From Halobaculum sp. CBA1158 (lineage in GTDB: Archaea; Halobacteriota; Halobacteria; Halobacteriales; Haloferacaceae), in contig NZ_CP090372.1 of NCBI RefSeq assembly GCF_021431925.1, positions 62,001 to 126,000 of the forward strand: a DNA stretch of 64,000 nt, given 5' to 3'. The notes below the pieces were generated by a model. The model worked only from the letters and a program-made list of their open reading frames with translations, did not search any database and was not told where the DNA came from. Position numbers and translations under genes: made by a program. Position 1 is the stretch's first letter; every line of letters starts with the position of its first letter. Shown in pieces: positions 33,089 to 41,004 of this stretch.

Positions 33089-33574
33089 TCACTCGTCGGC
33101 CAGCGCTTCGACGAGCGAGTCGATCGAGTACGACGACAGCGCGCGCGCGTCGTCGTACAGCGTCTCGATGACGTACGTCGAGTTGGTGCGCTCGACCGCG
33201 GGAACGCGCTCGAACTCCCGGAGCAGTCGCCCGACTGCGTCGTCGTCGGGCAGGTGCGCCACCGCGACGAAGTCCGTCTCACCCATCGTCGACAGCAGCG
33301 TCGTCACGCCCTCCAGGTCGGCGATCGTGCCGGCCACGTCGTCGTGGTCGCCCGCGTAGTCCGCGAGCACCTCCACCAGCACCGTCACGCCCAGGCCGAG
33401 GGCGTCGAGGTCGATGTCGTACAGGTCGTTGCGGATCACGCCCGCATCGCGGAGGTTGTTCAGGCGGTAGTGTACCGTCGACACGGGGATCCCCGTCTCC
33501 TCGCTGATCCGGTCGGGACTGCCAGTCCCGTGGTCCGCGATCGCCTTCAGGATCCGCAGGTCGCGCTCGTCCAT
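33089..33574 (-). CDS. Lrp/AsnC-family transcriptional regulator
   Basis: A 161-residue protein with an N-terminal AsnC-type helix-turn-helix (MDERDLRILKAIADHGTG, then ISEETGIPVSTVHYRLNNLRDAGVI) and a C-terminal ligand-binding RAM-like ferredoxin-fold domain including VTTLLSTMGETDFVAVAHL. Archaeal Lrp proteins often bind amino or organic acids and regulate nearby operons. Here it stands alone upstream of the acyl-CoA dehydrogenase on the same strand, so that gene is a possible target. The ATG at 33574 is preferred over 33595, which only adds a short acidic tag. Confidence 0.88.
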   Translation of the reverse strand: MDERDLRILKAIADHGTGSPDRISEETGIPVSTVHYRLNNLRDAGVIRNDLYDIDLDALGLGVTVLVEVLADYAGDHDDVAGTIADLEGVTTLLSTMGETDFVAVAHLPDDDAVGRLLREFERVPAVERTNSTYVIETLYDDARALSSYSIDSLVEALADE

Positions 33575-33730
33575 ACGTCTCTCCCCGTCCTCCACCCCGA
33601 TAGTTCCAGCCCTCTCCAGGTGATCACCAGTCCGATCGAACTCGGTTCAACTGAGCGCGGGTGACCTCGCGGCCGCGGTCGTCGCGCTCGGGACGATCCT
33701 ACTCGGTCGACCTCGACTCGGCTCCGGACG

Positions 33731-34090
33731 TTACTCTCGCTCCGCTCGGAGCGCGATGTCGCCGCTGGCCGCGACTGCGACCGCGACGCCGGCGTAGGTA
33801 AACGAGACGTAGACGCCTGCGTCGTCGGCCCCGTTTCCGGTCAGCACGTCGTTCAAGCCGTCTACGTCGATCCGATCCTCCAGCGGTGGGAGCGCCGTCG
33901 GGTCGCGACCGGTGACGGCCGCGACCGCCTCGATCACGGCGATACTCGGCTGCACATCGGGGTCGACCTCCGAGCGAAACGCGCGATCGGAGCCTTCGCG
34001 CTCGAGTTCACGCTCGCCCGACGCGGTCTGCTCGCTCGTCTCCGCGTCCCATCGGGGAGGCAGATCGTTTCGATCGGACCACGAGTCCAT
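33731..34090 (-). CDS. HalOD1 output-domain protein
   Basis: A 119-residue protein whose last eighty residues form a HalOD1 domain: VIEAVAAVTGRDPTALPPLEDRID, then GLNDVL and VSFTYAGVAVAVAASGDIAL. This domain is found at the C-terminus of haloarchaeal signalling proteins or alone, and its ligand is unknown. The first forty residues are acidic and probably disordered. A CTTTTTAC box at 34116-34123 lies 33 nt upstream of the ATG at 34090, making that the likely start; longer frames to 34315 run through the promoter. A second HalOD1 protein is at 39979-40263. Confidence 0.82.
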   Translation of the reverse strand: MDSWSDRNDLPPRWDAETSEQTASGERELEREGSDRAFRSEVDPDVQPSIAVIEAVAAVTGRDPTALPPLEDRIDVDGLNDVLTGNGADDAGVYVSFTYAGVAVAVAASGDIALRAERE

Positions 34091-34115
34091 CGCGACGACC
34101 ATAGCGGACCGACGG

Positions 34116-34123
34116 GTAAAAAG
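34116..34123 (-). promoter_or_regulatory. TATA-like box of the HalOD1 gene
   Basis: CTTTTTAC on the reverse strand, 33 nt before the ATG at 34090. Confidence 0.5.
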
Positions 34124-34296
34124 AGGCGGACTCTGGGGTGAGGGCGGTCGTCGACTCCTACCGAACGCCGGGACCGATCGAATCGGGACAGTCCCACCGA
34201 CGCCTCCCGGGAACCAGGTGAGTACGGTGGGTACGCTGCCGCTTCCGGCGAGGAACGCCCCGCCTAACTTACTCGCAAGCGGGTGTGGATCGCCGT

Positions 34297-34545
34297 ATGC
34301 ATAACTCGTCCTCACCGAACTCGGATCGGTCGGAGTCGGTCGTCCCGGAATCGATCGACCCGATTTCGATCGCGTCGGGCAGCCTCACGCGTCTCGAGCT
34401 CTCGTTGTGGCGCGCGCTGAAGACGACCGACGAGCCGGAGTCGCGGTATCACATCCGGACCGCGTTGCAGCACGTCGAGGTGGTCCGAACTGCGGGCGCA
34501 CCCGACGGCGATGCCGAACGCACGACGGGAGACGAGCAGCGATAG
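34297..34545 (+). CDS. Small haloarchaeal protein of unknown function
   Basis: An 82-residue protein divergent from the HalOD1 gene. Its centre (LELSLWRALKTTDEPESRYHIRTALQHVEV) is predicted helical and resembles small haloarchaeal hypothetical proteins; the ends are polar and probably disordered. An AACTTACTC element at about 34267 lies 30 nt before the ATG at 34297; an upstream ATG at 34285 is also possible. No catalytic motif is visible. The shared divergent promoter region suggests common control with the HalOD1 gene. Confidence 0.6.
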   Translation: MHNSSSPNSDRSESVVPESIDPISIASGSLTRLELSLWRALKTTDEPESRYHIRTALQHVEVVRTAGAPDGDAERTTGDEQR

Positions 34546-34672
34546 TCCGTCCGAGGGACGGATCGATCCGGGAGGGCCGACATCAGCGAAGTCGCTCGAA
34601 CGGTCGGGTCGATACCCGATCGAGTCGATACCCGGGTCAGACCGACCGCGGCCGATCACCCCGCGGCTCGGG

Positions 34673-34894
34673 TCACACCCGGTCGTCGAGGCTCACAACG
34701 TCGTCGCGGCCGACGACCATGAACGCGTCCTCGCGGAGCATGTCCTCGTCCGTCGGCAACACGATCACCTCCTCTCCCCCGCTGGTCGAGGTCGGGATGA
34801 AGTCCAGGTCGAGGAGCCGGTAGCCGAGGTCGTCGATCGGGTCGGGATTCGGCGGGAGCTCTCGCCAGTCCTCGTTCACGAACGGCACCGTCAT
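34673..34894 (-). CDS. Small acidic protein coupled to a beta-helix protein gene
   Basis: A 73-residue acidic protein starting MTVPFVNEDWRELPPNPDP. It is not recognised. It has a predicted beta-rich core (DLGYRLLDLDFIP and EEVIVLPTDEDML) and a C-terminal segment with VVGRDDVVSL. Its ATG overlaps the stop of the upstream beta-helix gene (ATGA at 34891-34894), so it is translated with that gene and may be its cytoplasmic partner or a remnant. It has no signal sequence. Confidence 0.68.
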   Translation of the reverse strand: MTVPFVNEDWRELPPNPDPIDDLGYRLLDLDFIPTSTSGGEEVIVLPTDEDMLREDAFMVVGRDDVVSLDDRV

Positions 34895-36885
34895 AGCCCT
34901 CGTTCGACGGTGAACGTCGCGTCGCCGTCGACGGTCACTTCGGTGATGTCGCCGTCGAACCGGTAGGCGTCGACGCCGCCGCCGACGAGGCCGATCACCT
35001 TGCCGTCGCGGGCGATGTCGCGGATCCGATCCCAACCGGCACCGTCCTCGGTGACTCGGCTCGCCTCCGTGTCGCGGACGACCTCGCCGCTGACGGTGAA
35101 CGTGTAGTTCGTCGGCGAGTCGGCGTCCTGGCCGTCGACGAGCACGCGCTTCGAGAACTCCTCGACGCCCGGGTCGTCCGTGCGGTCGCCGTCGCCTCCG
35201 GCGTCGGCGTCGCCCGATCCGTCGTCGGTCGAGTCGTCGCCTCCGTCGACGCCGGTTCCGCCGTCGTCCGTCCGATCGTCGTCGCCGTCGCCGTCGGCGA
35301 TTCCGGTTCCGCCGTCGTCGGTCCGACCGCCGTCCGTCGAGTCGTCGCCCGTGGAGTCGTCGCCGGTCGACCCGTCGTCGGTATCGCTACCGTCCGTCGA
35401 TCCGTCGTCGGTCGATCCACCCTCGTCGGTGTCCGGACCGCCGTTCACCAGTTCCTCGAACGTCGTGGTCGTGCCGTCGAGCGATACGGAGTACTCGTAG
35501 CCGTCGTCGACGAGGTAGTCGGTCACCTCGCCGTCGAAGCGGAACGAGTCCAGTTCGCCCGGCTTCAGGTCGTTGACGACGAGCGTCGAGGAGCCGTCGT
35601 CGTTGCGGACGACGTCCTCGTCGCGCGGGTCGGCGGTCTCTCCGTACGTCGCGCCGCCGGAGACGTCGATCCGCATGTCGAAGTCGCCGACGCGCGCGTC
35701 CGCCGACACCGGATTGTCCTCGCCCGCCTGAAGGACGATCGTGTGCTCGTAGTCGGCCGGATCGTCGGACCCGGTGTCCTCCTCCTCGGAGGACGATCGT
35801 CCCCACGGGCCGACGCCGGCGGCGACGCCGTCGATCTCGTCGGCAGCGTCGTAGCCGGTGACCTCGGAGGGAAGCGGGAACGTCGCGGACGCCTCGGTGA
35901 AGCCGCTTCCGGAGAAGTCGGGCTCGACGGCTCGGCTGCCCGAGCCCTCGACCGTGCAGTTCTCGATCGTCACGTCGCAGGCACCGTTGCTCTTGTCGCG
36001 AACGAGATCCCCGTCGGAGTCGTTGTAGAACGCGCAGTCGCGGATCGTGACGTTCGACCCGGCCGCGCCGTCGTGGATCTCGATCATGTCGGCCGTGCCG
36101 TCGACGTCGAGGAAGATGAGGGAACAGTTCTCGATGACGAAGTTCCCCTGTTGGCGCATCCGGATCCCCCGTGCGTACGGATAGTTGGTGTCGTCGTACG
36201 CGGGCGTCTCGGTCACGGCGATCAGACAGTTACGGATGTACGTCGTCGCGGTCTCGTCCGACTCGCGGTGGCCGATCCGGATGTTCGCGATGTTGTTGTT
36301 GACCGCCGCGCAGTTCTCGTACGTCATCGGCATCTTGTCGGTGTACGCGCCGTTGTTGGCCATCCACGCCCACGCCGAGTTGCGCACGGTCGCACGCTCG
36401 CCGCCGGAGGGGTTGTACAGCGCGCGGTCCTCGCTCCGCTGACCGCCCTCCGGCCAGACGAAGCCGTCGAGCACAGCGCCGTCACGGATGTCGATCCCCG
36501 CCTTCGACGAGGGGTTCGACCCGCGGAGGACGACGTTCTCGAGGGTCCCGCGCATGCTCCCGTCCATCGTCCCCGACTCGAGGTTCACGACCACGTCGCC
36601 GGGGTCGCCCTGCCCGACGATCCGCGTGTCCGAGCCGATACTGAGGTCGTCGCCGTCCCAGCTGTACTCGCCGGCCGGGACCGCCACGTCGCCCGACTGA
36701 GTCAGGTACCGGTTGAAGTCGCCCGCCGCGGCCGCCCGGTCGGCCAGCAGGCCGGCCCCGCCGAGCGTCGCGAACGCGCCGACCCCCTTCAGCAGCGTCC
36801 GCCTGCTGGTCGCGCCGGTAGCCTCGTCGTTCGCCTCGGTAGGCGCTTCGTTACTCGCGTCCGTCTCCTTGTGGCTGTTAGCCAT
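34891..36885 (-). CDS. Tat-exported right-handed parallel beta-helix protein
   Basis: A 664-residue protein with a twin-arginine signal (SRRTLLKGVGAFATLGGAGLLA, R28-R29) and no lipobox, hence exported and probably folded before export. Residues about 75-340 hold repeated N-N-x-I/V-E-N-C strands (VIENCSLIF, VTIRDCAFY, VTIENCTVE) typical of right-handed beta-helices that bind or cleave polysaccharides. A middle beta domain is followed by a low-complexity aspartate-threonine-glycine-serine linker of about ninety residues and a C-terminal repeat of the same beta domain (DAYRFDGDITEV compare DSFRFDGEVTDY). It adjoins the glycan locus. The ATG at 36885 is preferred to 36909. Catalytic residues are not evident. 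Confidence 0.85.
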   Translation of the reverse strand: MANSHKETDASNEAPTEANDEATGATSRRTLLKGVGAFATLGGAGLLADRAAAAGDFNRYLTQSGDVAVPAGEYSWDGDDLSIGSDTRIVGQGDPGDVVVNLESGTMDGSMRGTLENVVLRGSNPSSKAGIDIRDGAVLDGFVWPEGGQRSEDRALYNPSGGERATVRNSAWAWMANNGAYTDKMPMTYENCAAVNNNIANIRIGHRESDETATTYIRNCLIAVTETPAYDDTNYPYARGIRMRQQGNFVIENCSLIFLDVDGTADMIEIHDGAAGSNVTIRDCAFYNDSDGDLVRDKSNGACDVTIENCTVEGSGSRAVEPDFSGSGFTEASATFPLPSEVTGYDAADEIDGVAAGVGPWGRSSSEEEDTGSDDPADYEHTIVLQAGEDNPVSADARVGDFDMRIDVSGGATYGETADPRDEDVVRNDDGSSTLVVNDLKPGELDSFRFDGEVTDYLVDDGYEYSVSLDGTTTTFEELVNGGPDTDEGGSTDDGSTDGSDTDDGSTGDDSTGDDSTDGGRTDDGGTGIADGDGDDDRTDDGGTGVDGGDDSTDDGSGDADAGGDGDRTDDPGVEEFSKRVLVDGQDADSPTNYTFTVSGEVVRDTEASRVTEDGAGWDRIRDIARDGKVIGLVGGGVDAYRFDGDITEVTVDGDATFTVERGL

Positions 36886-37274
36886 GGAGCGGAAGGATGT
36901 ACCTACCAAGAAGAAGGATACGACGCGATCGAGACAGAACGTCGATAGGATACGGCTACTTGCGGTCGAGAGGCAGTAAGCTGGACATGTCGTAGATACA
37001 CAATTGCTACCAGTTCGATACCGAAGTAGTATGCTCGAGCTAGTGCGCGTCGACGCGGCGGGGCCGTGATCTCCGATTCAGTAGCACGCTGTGTACGCCG
37101 GTACGAAGAGTGTACGGCACGGTAAGGTGGCCGTTCGTCCCGGTAGGGTCGTCGTGGCGAGCACTCCTTCGGTTACGAAACTTGTACCGGACCCCATTCA
37201 CGACGAGTCCGGTCGGCCACGCCGTGACCGGTCGGCTGACCATAACAAAGGTCGGTGCTCGGGTGGTCTCGGCC
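36886..37274. other. Divergent intergenic region, no gene seen
   Basis: About 390 bp between the beta-helix gene and the first AlkP gene. No frame has haloarchaeal coding character. GTATCCTT near 36914-36921 on the reverse strand may be the weak promoter of the beta-helix gene, and the TAACAA-type promoter at 37241 serves the AlkP gene. The central part (36,960-37,060) is comparatively AT-rich. Confidence 0.5.
37241..37250 (+). promoter_or_regulatory. TAACAA-type promoter element, AlkP/FemAB unit
   Basis: CATAACAAAG begins 34 nt before the GTG at 37275, exactly the spacing found at five related elements, and points to this GTG as a leaderless start. Confidence 0.6.
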
Positions 37275-38912
37275 GTGAGTGACAGAGGAGACTCCCGGAT
37301 GCGAACGCTCCTGATCGGGGTCGACGGCGTCTGTCGGCCGGTGTTGGACCCGTTGTTCGAGCGCGACGTGGTCCCGGCGCTGGAGTCGCTGTTCGAGCGC
37401 GGCGCGGGGGGAGATCTCGACTCCCAGTTGCCGCCGTGGACGCCCAGCGCGTGGCCCTCGCTGTACACCGGCGTCAATCCGGGCAAGCACGGGGTCTTCG
37501 ATTTCCTGCGATTCGACGGCTACGACTGGTCGCTGGTCGACCGGACCGACGTGCGCGAGCACGCGCTGTGGGAACTGCTCGACCGCCACGACCTCACCAG
37601 CGTCGTGGTGAACGTCCCGGTGACCGGCCCCGCGAGGCCGTTCGACGGCGCGCTCGTCCCCGGCTACATCTCCCCCGAAGAGCCCGAGTGCCACCCCGAG
37701 GGGGTGCTCGCGGAGCTCCGAGCCGAGTTGGGCGACTATCGGGTGTACGCGCCCGCCGGCCGCGACGACGACGAGCGAGTCGAGTGGTACGAACGCCTTA
37801 CCGCCATGCGCGGGGCCGCCTTCCGCCACCTCGCCGAGGAGTACGACCCCCACTTCGGGTTCGTCCAGTTCCAACAGACTGACACCGTGTTCCACGAGTC
37901 GCCCGAGGACGGGGAGGCCGTCGAGGGGGTGTTCGCCGCCGTCGACGACGAGATCGACGCGATCCTCGAGGCGTGTTCGCCCGACACCGTGATCGTCGCC
38001 AGCGATCACGGGATCGGCCCGTACGACGGCTACGAGTTCCGCGTCAACAGCTTCCTCGCGGAGCGCTCGCTCGTCCGGACGACGCGGGGCGAGGGCGGCA
38101 TGCCCTCGTGGGGGGACCTGGCCAGATCCGGGACCGACGGCCCGTCGCTGGCGACTCGGCTCGTCCGGGCGGCCTCGGCCGTCGGGCTGACGAGCCAGCG
38201 GCTCGGCCGCCTGCTGTCGGCGCTCGGACTCGACGACATCGTGCTCGATCGCGTCCCGAAGTCGACGGTCCACGCGGCGACCGAGCGCGTCGACTTCCCG
38301 GCTTCGACCGCGTACATGCGCTCGCGCACGGAGATGGGCATCCGGATCAACGTGGCGGGTCGCGACCCCGAGGGAGTCGTCCCGCCCGACGAGTACGCCG
38401 ACGTGCGCGAGGAGCTCATCGAGTCGCTCTCCGCCGTGCGGACGCCGGACGGCGAGCCGGCGTTTTCGGCCGTGCTGCCGCGCGAGGCCGTGTTCGACGG
38501 GCCGCACGTGGAGGAGGCGGTCGACGTCGTGACCGTTCCCAACGACTTCGACACGTACCTCTCGGCGGCGCTTCGGGGCGAACAGTTCGGGCCGCCGTCT
38601 GAGCCGTGGAACCACAAGCCGACGGGGATCGTCGCCCTCGCGGGCGACGGCGTCGACTCGGACGCGTCGCTGTCGGGCGCGCACCTGTTCGACGTGGCAC
38701 CGACCGTGCTGTCGACGATGGGCGTCCCGCCCAGCGATCGGATGGACGGCGACACGCTCGAACCGGTGTCCGCCGAGCCGGCGGCGGCGTACCCGCCGTT
38801 CTCGTCTCGCCGTCCGATCGGGGAGAACAGCGGTGACGGCGTCGAGGCCGACCACGACGGGGCCGTCGCAGACCGACTCGCGACGCTGGGCTATCTTGAG
38901 GGGAGTCGATGA
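37275..38912 (+). CDS. AlkP-superfamily phosphodiesterase/nucleotide pyrophosphatase-like protein
   Basis: A 545-residue member of the type I phosphodiesterase branch of the alkaline-phosphatase superfamily. First metal aspartate is in LIGVDGV, the nucleophile threonine in PPWTPSAWPSLYTG, the second-site aspartate and histidine in QTDTVFH and the metal pair in VASDHGIGP; the tail DRLATLGYLE is typical. It has no signal peptide. These proteins act on phosphoesters or transfer phospho-groups on sugars or lipids. GTG 37275 fits the promoter spacing; ATG 37299 is an alternative. The stop overlaps the FemAB-like gene (ATGA). It begins the first glycan-type unit. Confidence 0.8.
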   Translation: MSDRGDSRMRTLLIGVDGVCRPVLDPLFERDVVPALESLFERGAGGDLDSQLPPWTPSAWPSLYTGVNPGKHGVFDFLRFDGYDWSLVDRTDVREHALWELLDRHDLTSVVVNVPVTGPARPFDGALVPGYISPEEPECHPEGVLAELRAELGDYRVYAPAGRDDDERVEWYERLTAMRGAAFRHLAEEYDPHFGFVQFQQTDTVFHESPEDGEAVEGVFAAVDDEIDAILEACSPDTVIVASDHGIGPYDGYEFRVNSFLAERSLVRTTRGEGGMPSWGDLARSGTDGPSLATRLVRAASAVGLTSQRLGRLLSALGLDDIVLDRVPKSTVHAATERVDFPASTAYMRSRTEMGIRINVAGRDPEGVVPPDEYADVREELIESLSAVRTPDGEPAFSAVLPREAVFDGPHVEEAVDVVTVPNDFDTYLSAALRGEQFGPPSEPWNHKPTGIVALAGDGVDSDASLSGAHLFDVAPTVLSTMGVPPSDRMDGDTLEPVSAEPAAAYPPFSSRRPIGENSGDGVEADHDGAVADRLATLGYLEGSR

Positions 38913-39910
38913 GCATCGAGGTGCGCCCCGTCGAGGACGACGACGCCTGGGACGGCTACCTGGCCCACGCGAGGACGGCCACGCCGTTTCACCGCGCGGC
39001 CGCGCTCGACGTGCTCGCGTCGGCCGCCGACGCCCGGCTCCACCGCCTCGCGGGGTTCAAGGGACAGGAGCCGGTCGGCGTGTTCCCCGTCTTCGAGGTT
39101 GACCGCGGCCCGGTGACGGGCGCGTTCTCGCCGCCGCCGGACCTGAAGGTGCCGTACCTCGGTCCGTCGCTGGTCGTCCGGGGAGACCCGCCGAAGCGCA
39201 GGCGACTCGACCGCCAGCACCACGCGTTCATCGAGGCCGCCCTCGACCACCTCACGGAGCGGGTCGATCCGGGCCTGGTCCAGGTGCGAACGCCGCCCGG
39301 CTACGACGACGTACGGGCCTTCTCGTGGCGGAGTCACGAGGTGGTGCCGCGGTACACGTACGTCGTCGACCTGGAGCGCGGGACCGACGACCTGCTCGCG
39401 AGTTTCAGTTCGGACGCCCGACGAAACGTCACCGACGAGTACGACGCGTCGTACTCGATCCGCCCGGGGACGCCCGAGGACATCCGTCGGATCGTCGCCC
39501 AGACCGCCGCACGCCACGCCGCACAGGACGAACCCTTCCCCGTCGACGCCGACTTCGTCGTCGACCTCCACGAGGCGACCGACGAGGGCGTCGTCCGGCC
39601 GCTCGTCTGTCGGGTCGACGGCGAGTTCGCCGGCGGGACCGTGTGCCTCGAGGGGGAGACGACGGCGATCCGGTGGCTCGGGTCGGCGACGCCGTCGGTC
39701 GATCTGCCGGCAAACGACCTGCTCGATTGGACGTACTGCCGGGCCGCGGCCGGCCGGGGCGTGACGGCGTTCGACCTCGCGGGGGCCAACACCCCGCGAA
39801 TCGCCGAGTACAAGGCGAAGTTCGCGCCCGATCTGGTGCCGTACTACCGCGCGCGGAACTGTTCGCGGACCATGGACGTGGCCGTCTCGCTGTACGACAA
39901 GATCCGATAA
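38909..39910 (+). CDS. FemAB/BioF2-like GNAT-fold transferase
   Basis: A 333-residue double-GNAT protein resembling FemX/FemAB peptidoglycan-bridge enzymes: FKGQEPVGVFPVFEV in the first half, a Y-V-V-D-L segment with SFSSDARRNVTDEYDA helix and the DLAGANTPRIAEYKAKFAPDLVPYY core in the second. Bacterial FemAB transfers amino acids from aminoacyl-tRNA to lipid II. Archaea lack peptidoglycan, so the acceptor here may be another glycan or lipid-linked precursor. It overlaps the AlkP gene by 4 bases, and a paralogue of similar length is at 51558. Function is inferred only from fold. Confidence 0.78.
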   Translation: MSIEVRPVEDDDAWDGYLAHARTATPFHRAAALDVLASAADARLHRLAGFKGQEPVGVFPVFEVDRGPVTGAFSPPPDLKVPYLGPSLVVRGDPPKRRRLDRQHHAFIEAALDHLTERVDPGLVQVRTPPGYDDVRAFSWRSHEVVPRYTYVVDLERGTDDLLASFSSDARRNVTDEYDASYSIRPGTPEDIRRIVAQTAARHAAQDEPFPVDADFVVDLHEATDEGVVRPLVCRVDGEFAGGTVCLEGETTAIRWLGSATPSVDLPANDLLDWTYCRAAAGRGVTAFDLAGANTPRIAEYKAKFAPDLVPYYRARNCSRTMDVAVSLYDKIR

Positions 39911-39978
39911 CAGGCACGGCCTTCGTGCTGTACAACCGTCGGCTATCCCCCCGTCGACGCTCCGGTTCGGTGCCGTCG

Positions 39979-40263
39979 TTACCGCTCGACCTCGAGCTCG
40001 AGCCAGCCGTCGGAGGAGACGCGCACGTCGACGCCGGCGTACTCGAACGTCACGTCGACCGAGGACGCCGACTCGGTCACGAGCGCGTCGAGCGCGTCGC
40101 CGTCGACCGACTCGTTGAGAACGTCCAGCTCCGTCTGATCGCGTCCGGTCGCGTCTGCGACCGCGACGACGACCGCCGTGCTCGGACTCTCGAAGTCCGT
40201 CCAGTCCGTTCGGTGAACGAGCCCGGCACCGCTGCCCGAGGTGAGTGTGGTGTCTCTCGTCAT
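39979..40263 (-). CDS. HalOD1 domain protein
   Basis: A 94-residue protein with a single HalOD1 domain: STAVVVAVADATGRDQTELDVL, then DALDALVT and VTFEYAGVDVRVSSDGWLEL. It lacks any other domain. It resembles the paralogue at 33731. Small HalOD1 proteins are common in haloarchaea and their role is unknown. It is convergent with the FemAB-like gene. A CTTAACATC sequence near 40305-40313 may be its TATA element, leaving a leader of about fifteen bases. Confidence 0.8.
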   Translation of the reverse strand: MTRDTTLTSGSGAGLVHRTDWTDFESPSTAVVVAVADATGRDQTELDVLNESVDGDALDALVTESASSVDVTFEYAGVDVRVSSDGWLELEVER

Positions 40264-40529
40264 GTATTCCCAGCTGCTCTACCCCGTCTACCTGGTTCTT
40301 GATGTTAAGTAGTTCGGATCGATTCCGGAAAAGTATAATAAATCATATACAATTACCTCGTGGTATTCGGGGTTCTTCTCCACGAATTCACCATCGTACG
40401 GCGTCGGACGCCACAGTATATATTTGTTTTGTCATTACGATCAGCGGCCGAATTTAGCCGGGTGCAAATACATAAATAGCGGTCGCCGCGTCCGACTCCG
40501 CTACGGTTCGGGACGGCTGTTTGAGCGGC
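40264..40529. other. AT-rich intergenic segment with TATA-like runs and a hairpin
   Basis: Unlike almost everything else in the window, 40300-40490 is AT-rich (for example AAAAGTATAATAAATCATATAC and GTATATATTTGTTTT). It includes GGCGTCGGACGCC at 40400-40412, a perfect palindrome followed by a T-rich run at 40413-40431, and AATACATAAATAG near 40467. No ORF is convincing. It may contain a small RNA promoter and terminator, or just promoters. Confidence 0.5.
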
Positions 40530-40712
40530 TCAGCTCCAGGTGGTGAGCACGCGTTCGTCGGCGCGTGCGGCACCTTCCTCGGGATCGCCCGACTCGTCGA
40601 GGTCGGCCGCTCTCGAACACGCGATACAGCGGCGGACGACGTCTCTGTTGTCCCCGAACACTCGTGCGAAGCGCTCCGTCACGTGGCTTCCGCAGGTCAC
40701 ACACTCTGGCAT
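40530..40712 (-). CDS. Small zinc-finger protein (haloarchaeal DUF7563-like)
   Basis: A 60-residue protein beginning MPECVTCGSHVTERFARVF with a second cysteine pair, RRCIACS, consistent with a four-cysteine zinc finger. Small proteins of this form are widespread in haloarchaea and their function is unknown. The ATG at 40712 lies 35 nt downstream of a reverse-strand TATAACAA element (40740-40747), so it is preferred over the ATG two codons upstream. The C-terminal tail is acidic. Confidence 0.82.
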   Translation of the reverse strand: MPECVTCGSHVTERFARVFGDNRDVVRRCIACSRAADLDESGDPEEGAARADERVLTTWS

Positions 40713-40739
40713 ACACACTCAGCCCTCCGGGCACTCATT

Positions 40740-40747
40740 TTGTTATA
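40740..40747 (-). promoter_or_regulatory. TAACAA-type promoter element, zinc-finger gene
   Basis: TATAACAA on the reverse strand begins 35 nt before the ATG at 40712. Confidence 0.6.
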
Positions 40748-40970
40748 CAGAGCCGAACGTCGAGAAACCCGACCTGAGACCGCAGAAGGGCGAACCGATC
40801 GGTTCGACGGGCGATCTGACACCCGGTCGTTCGATCGTCGCCCAATCGATACGCTCGCCGTACGCGTTCCGCGGTCGCCCCCGCGTGACCGCGTGAGATC
40901 GCCGCGCCGACCGGCCGAACCGGCGACCCGATCGACGGACGCAGTCGGTGCTTACGCCGCGAGTGCACCG

Positions 40971-40979
40971 CATAACAAT
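40971..40979 (+). promoter_or_regulatory. TAACAA-type promoter element, beta-helix lipoprotein
   Basis: CATAACAAT begins 34 nt before the GTG at 41005, fixing a leaderless start. Confidence 0.6.
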
Positions 40980-41004
40980 CGGACGCGAACTCCCTCCTCG
41001 GGGC

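Noticed and set aside
40245-40457. 70-aa + ORF in the AT-rich island
   Set aside because: Starts inside the HalOD1 gene in antisense and has no coding character.
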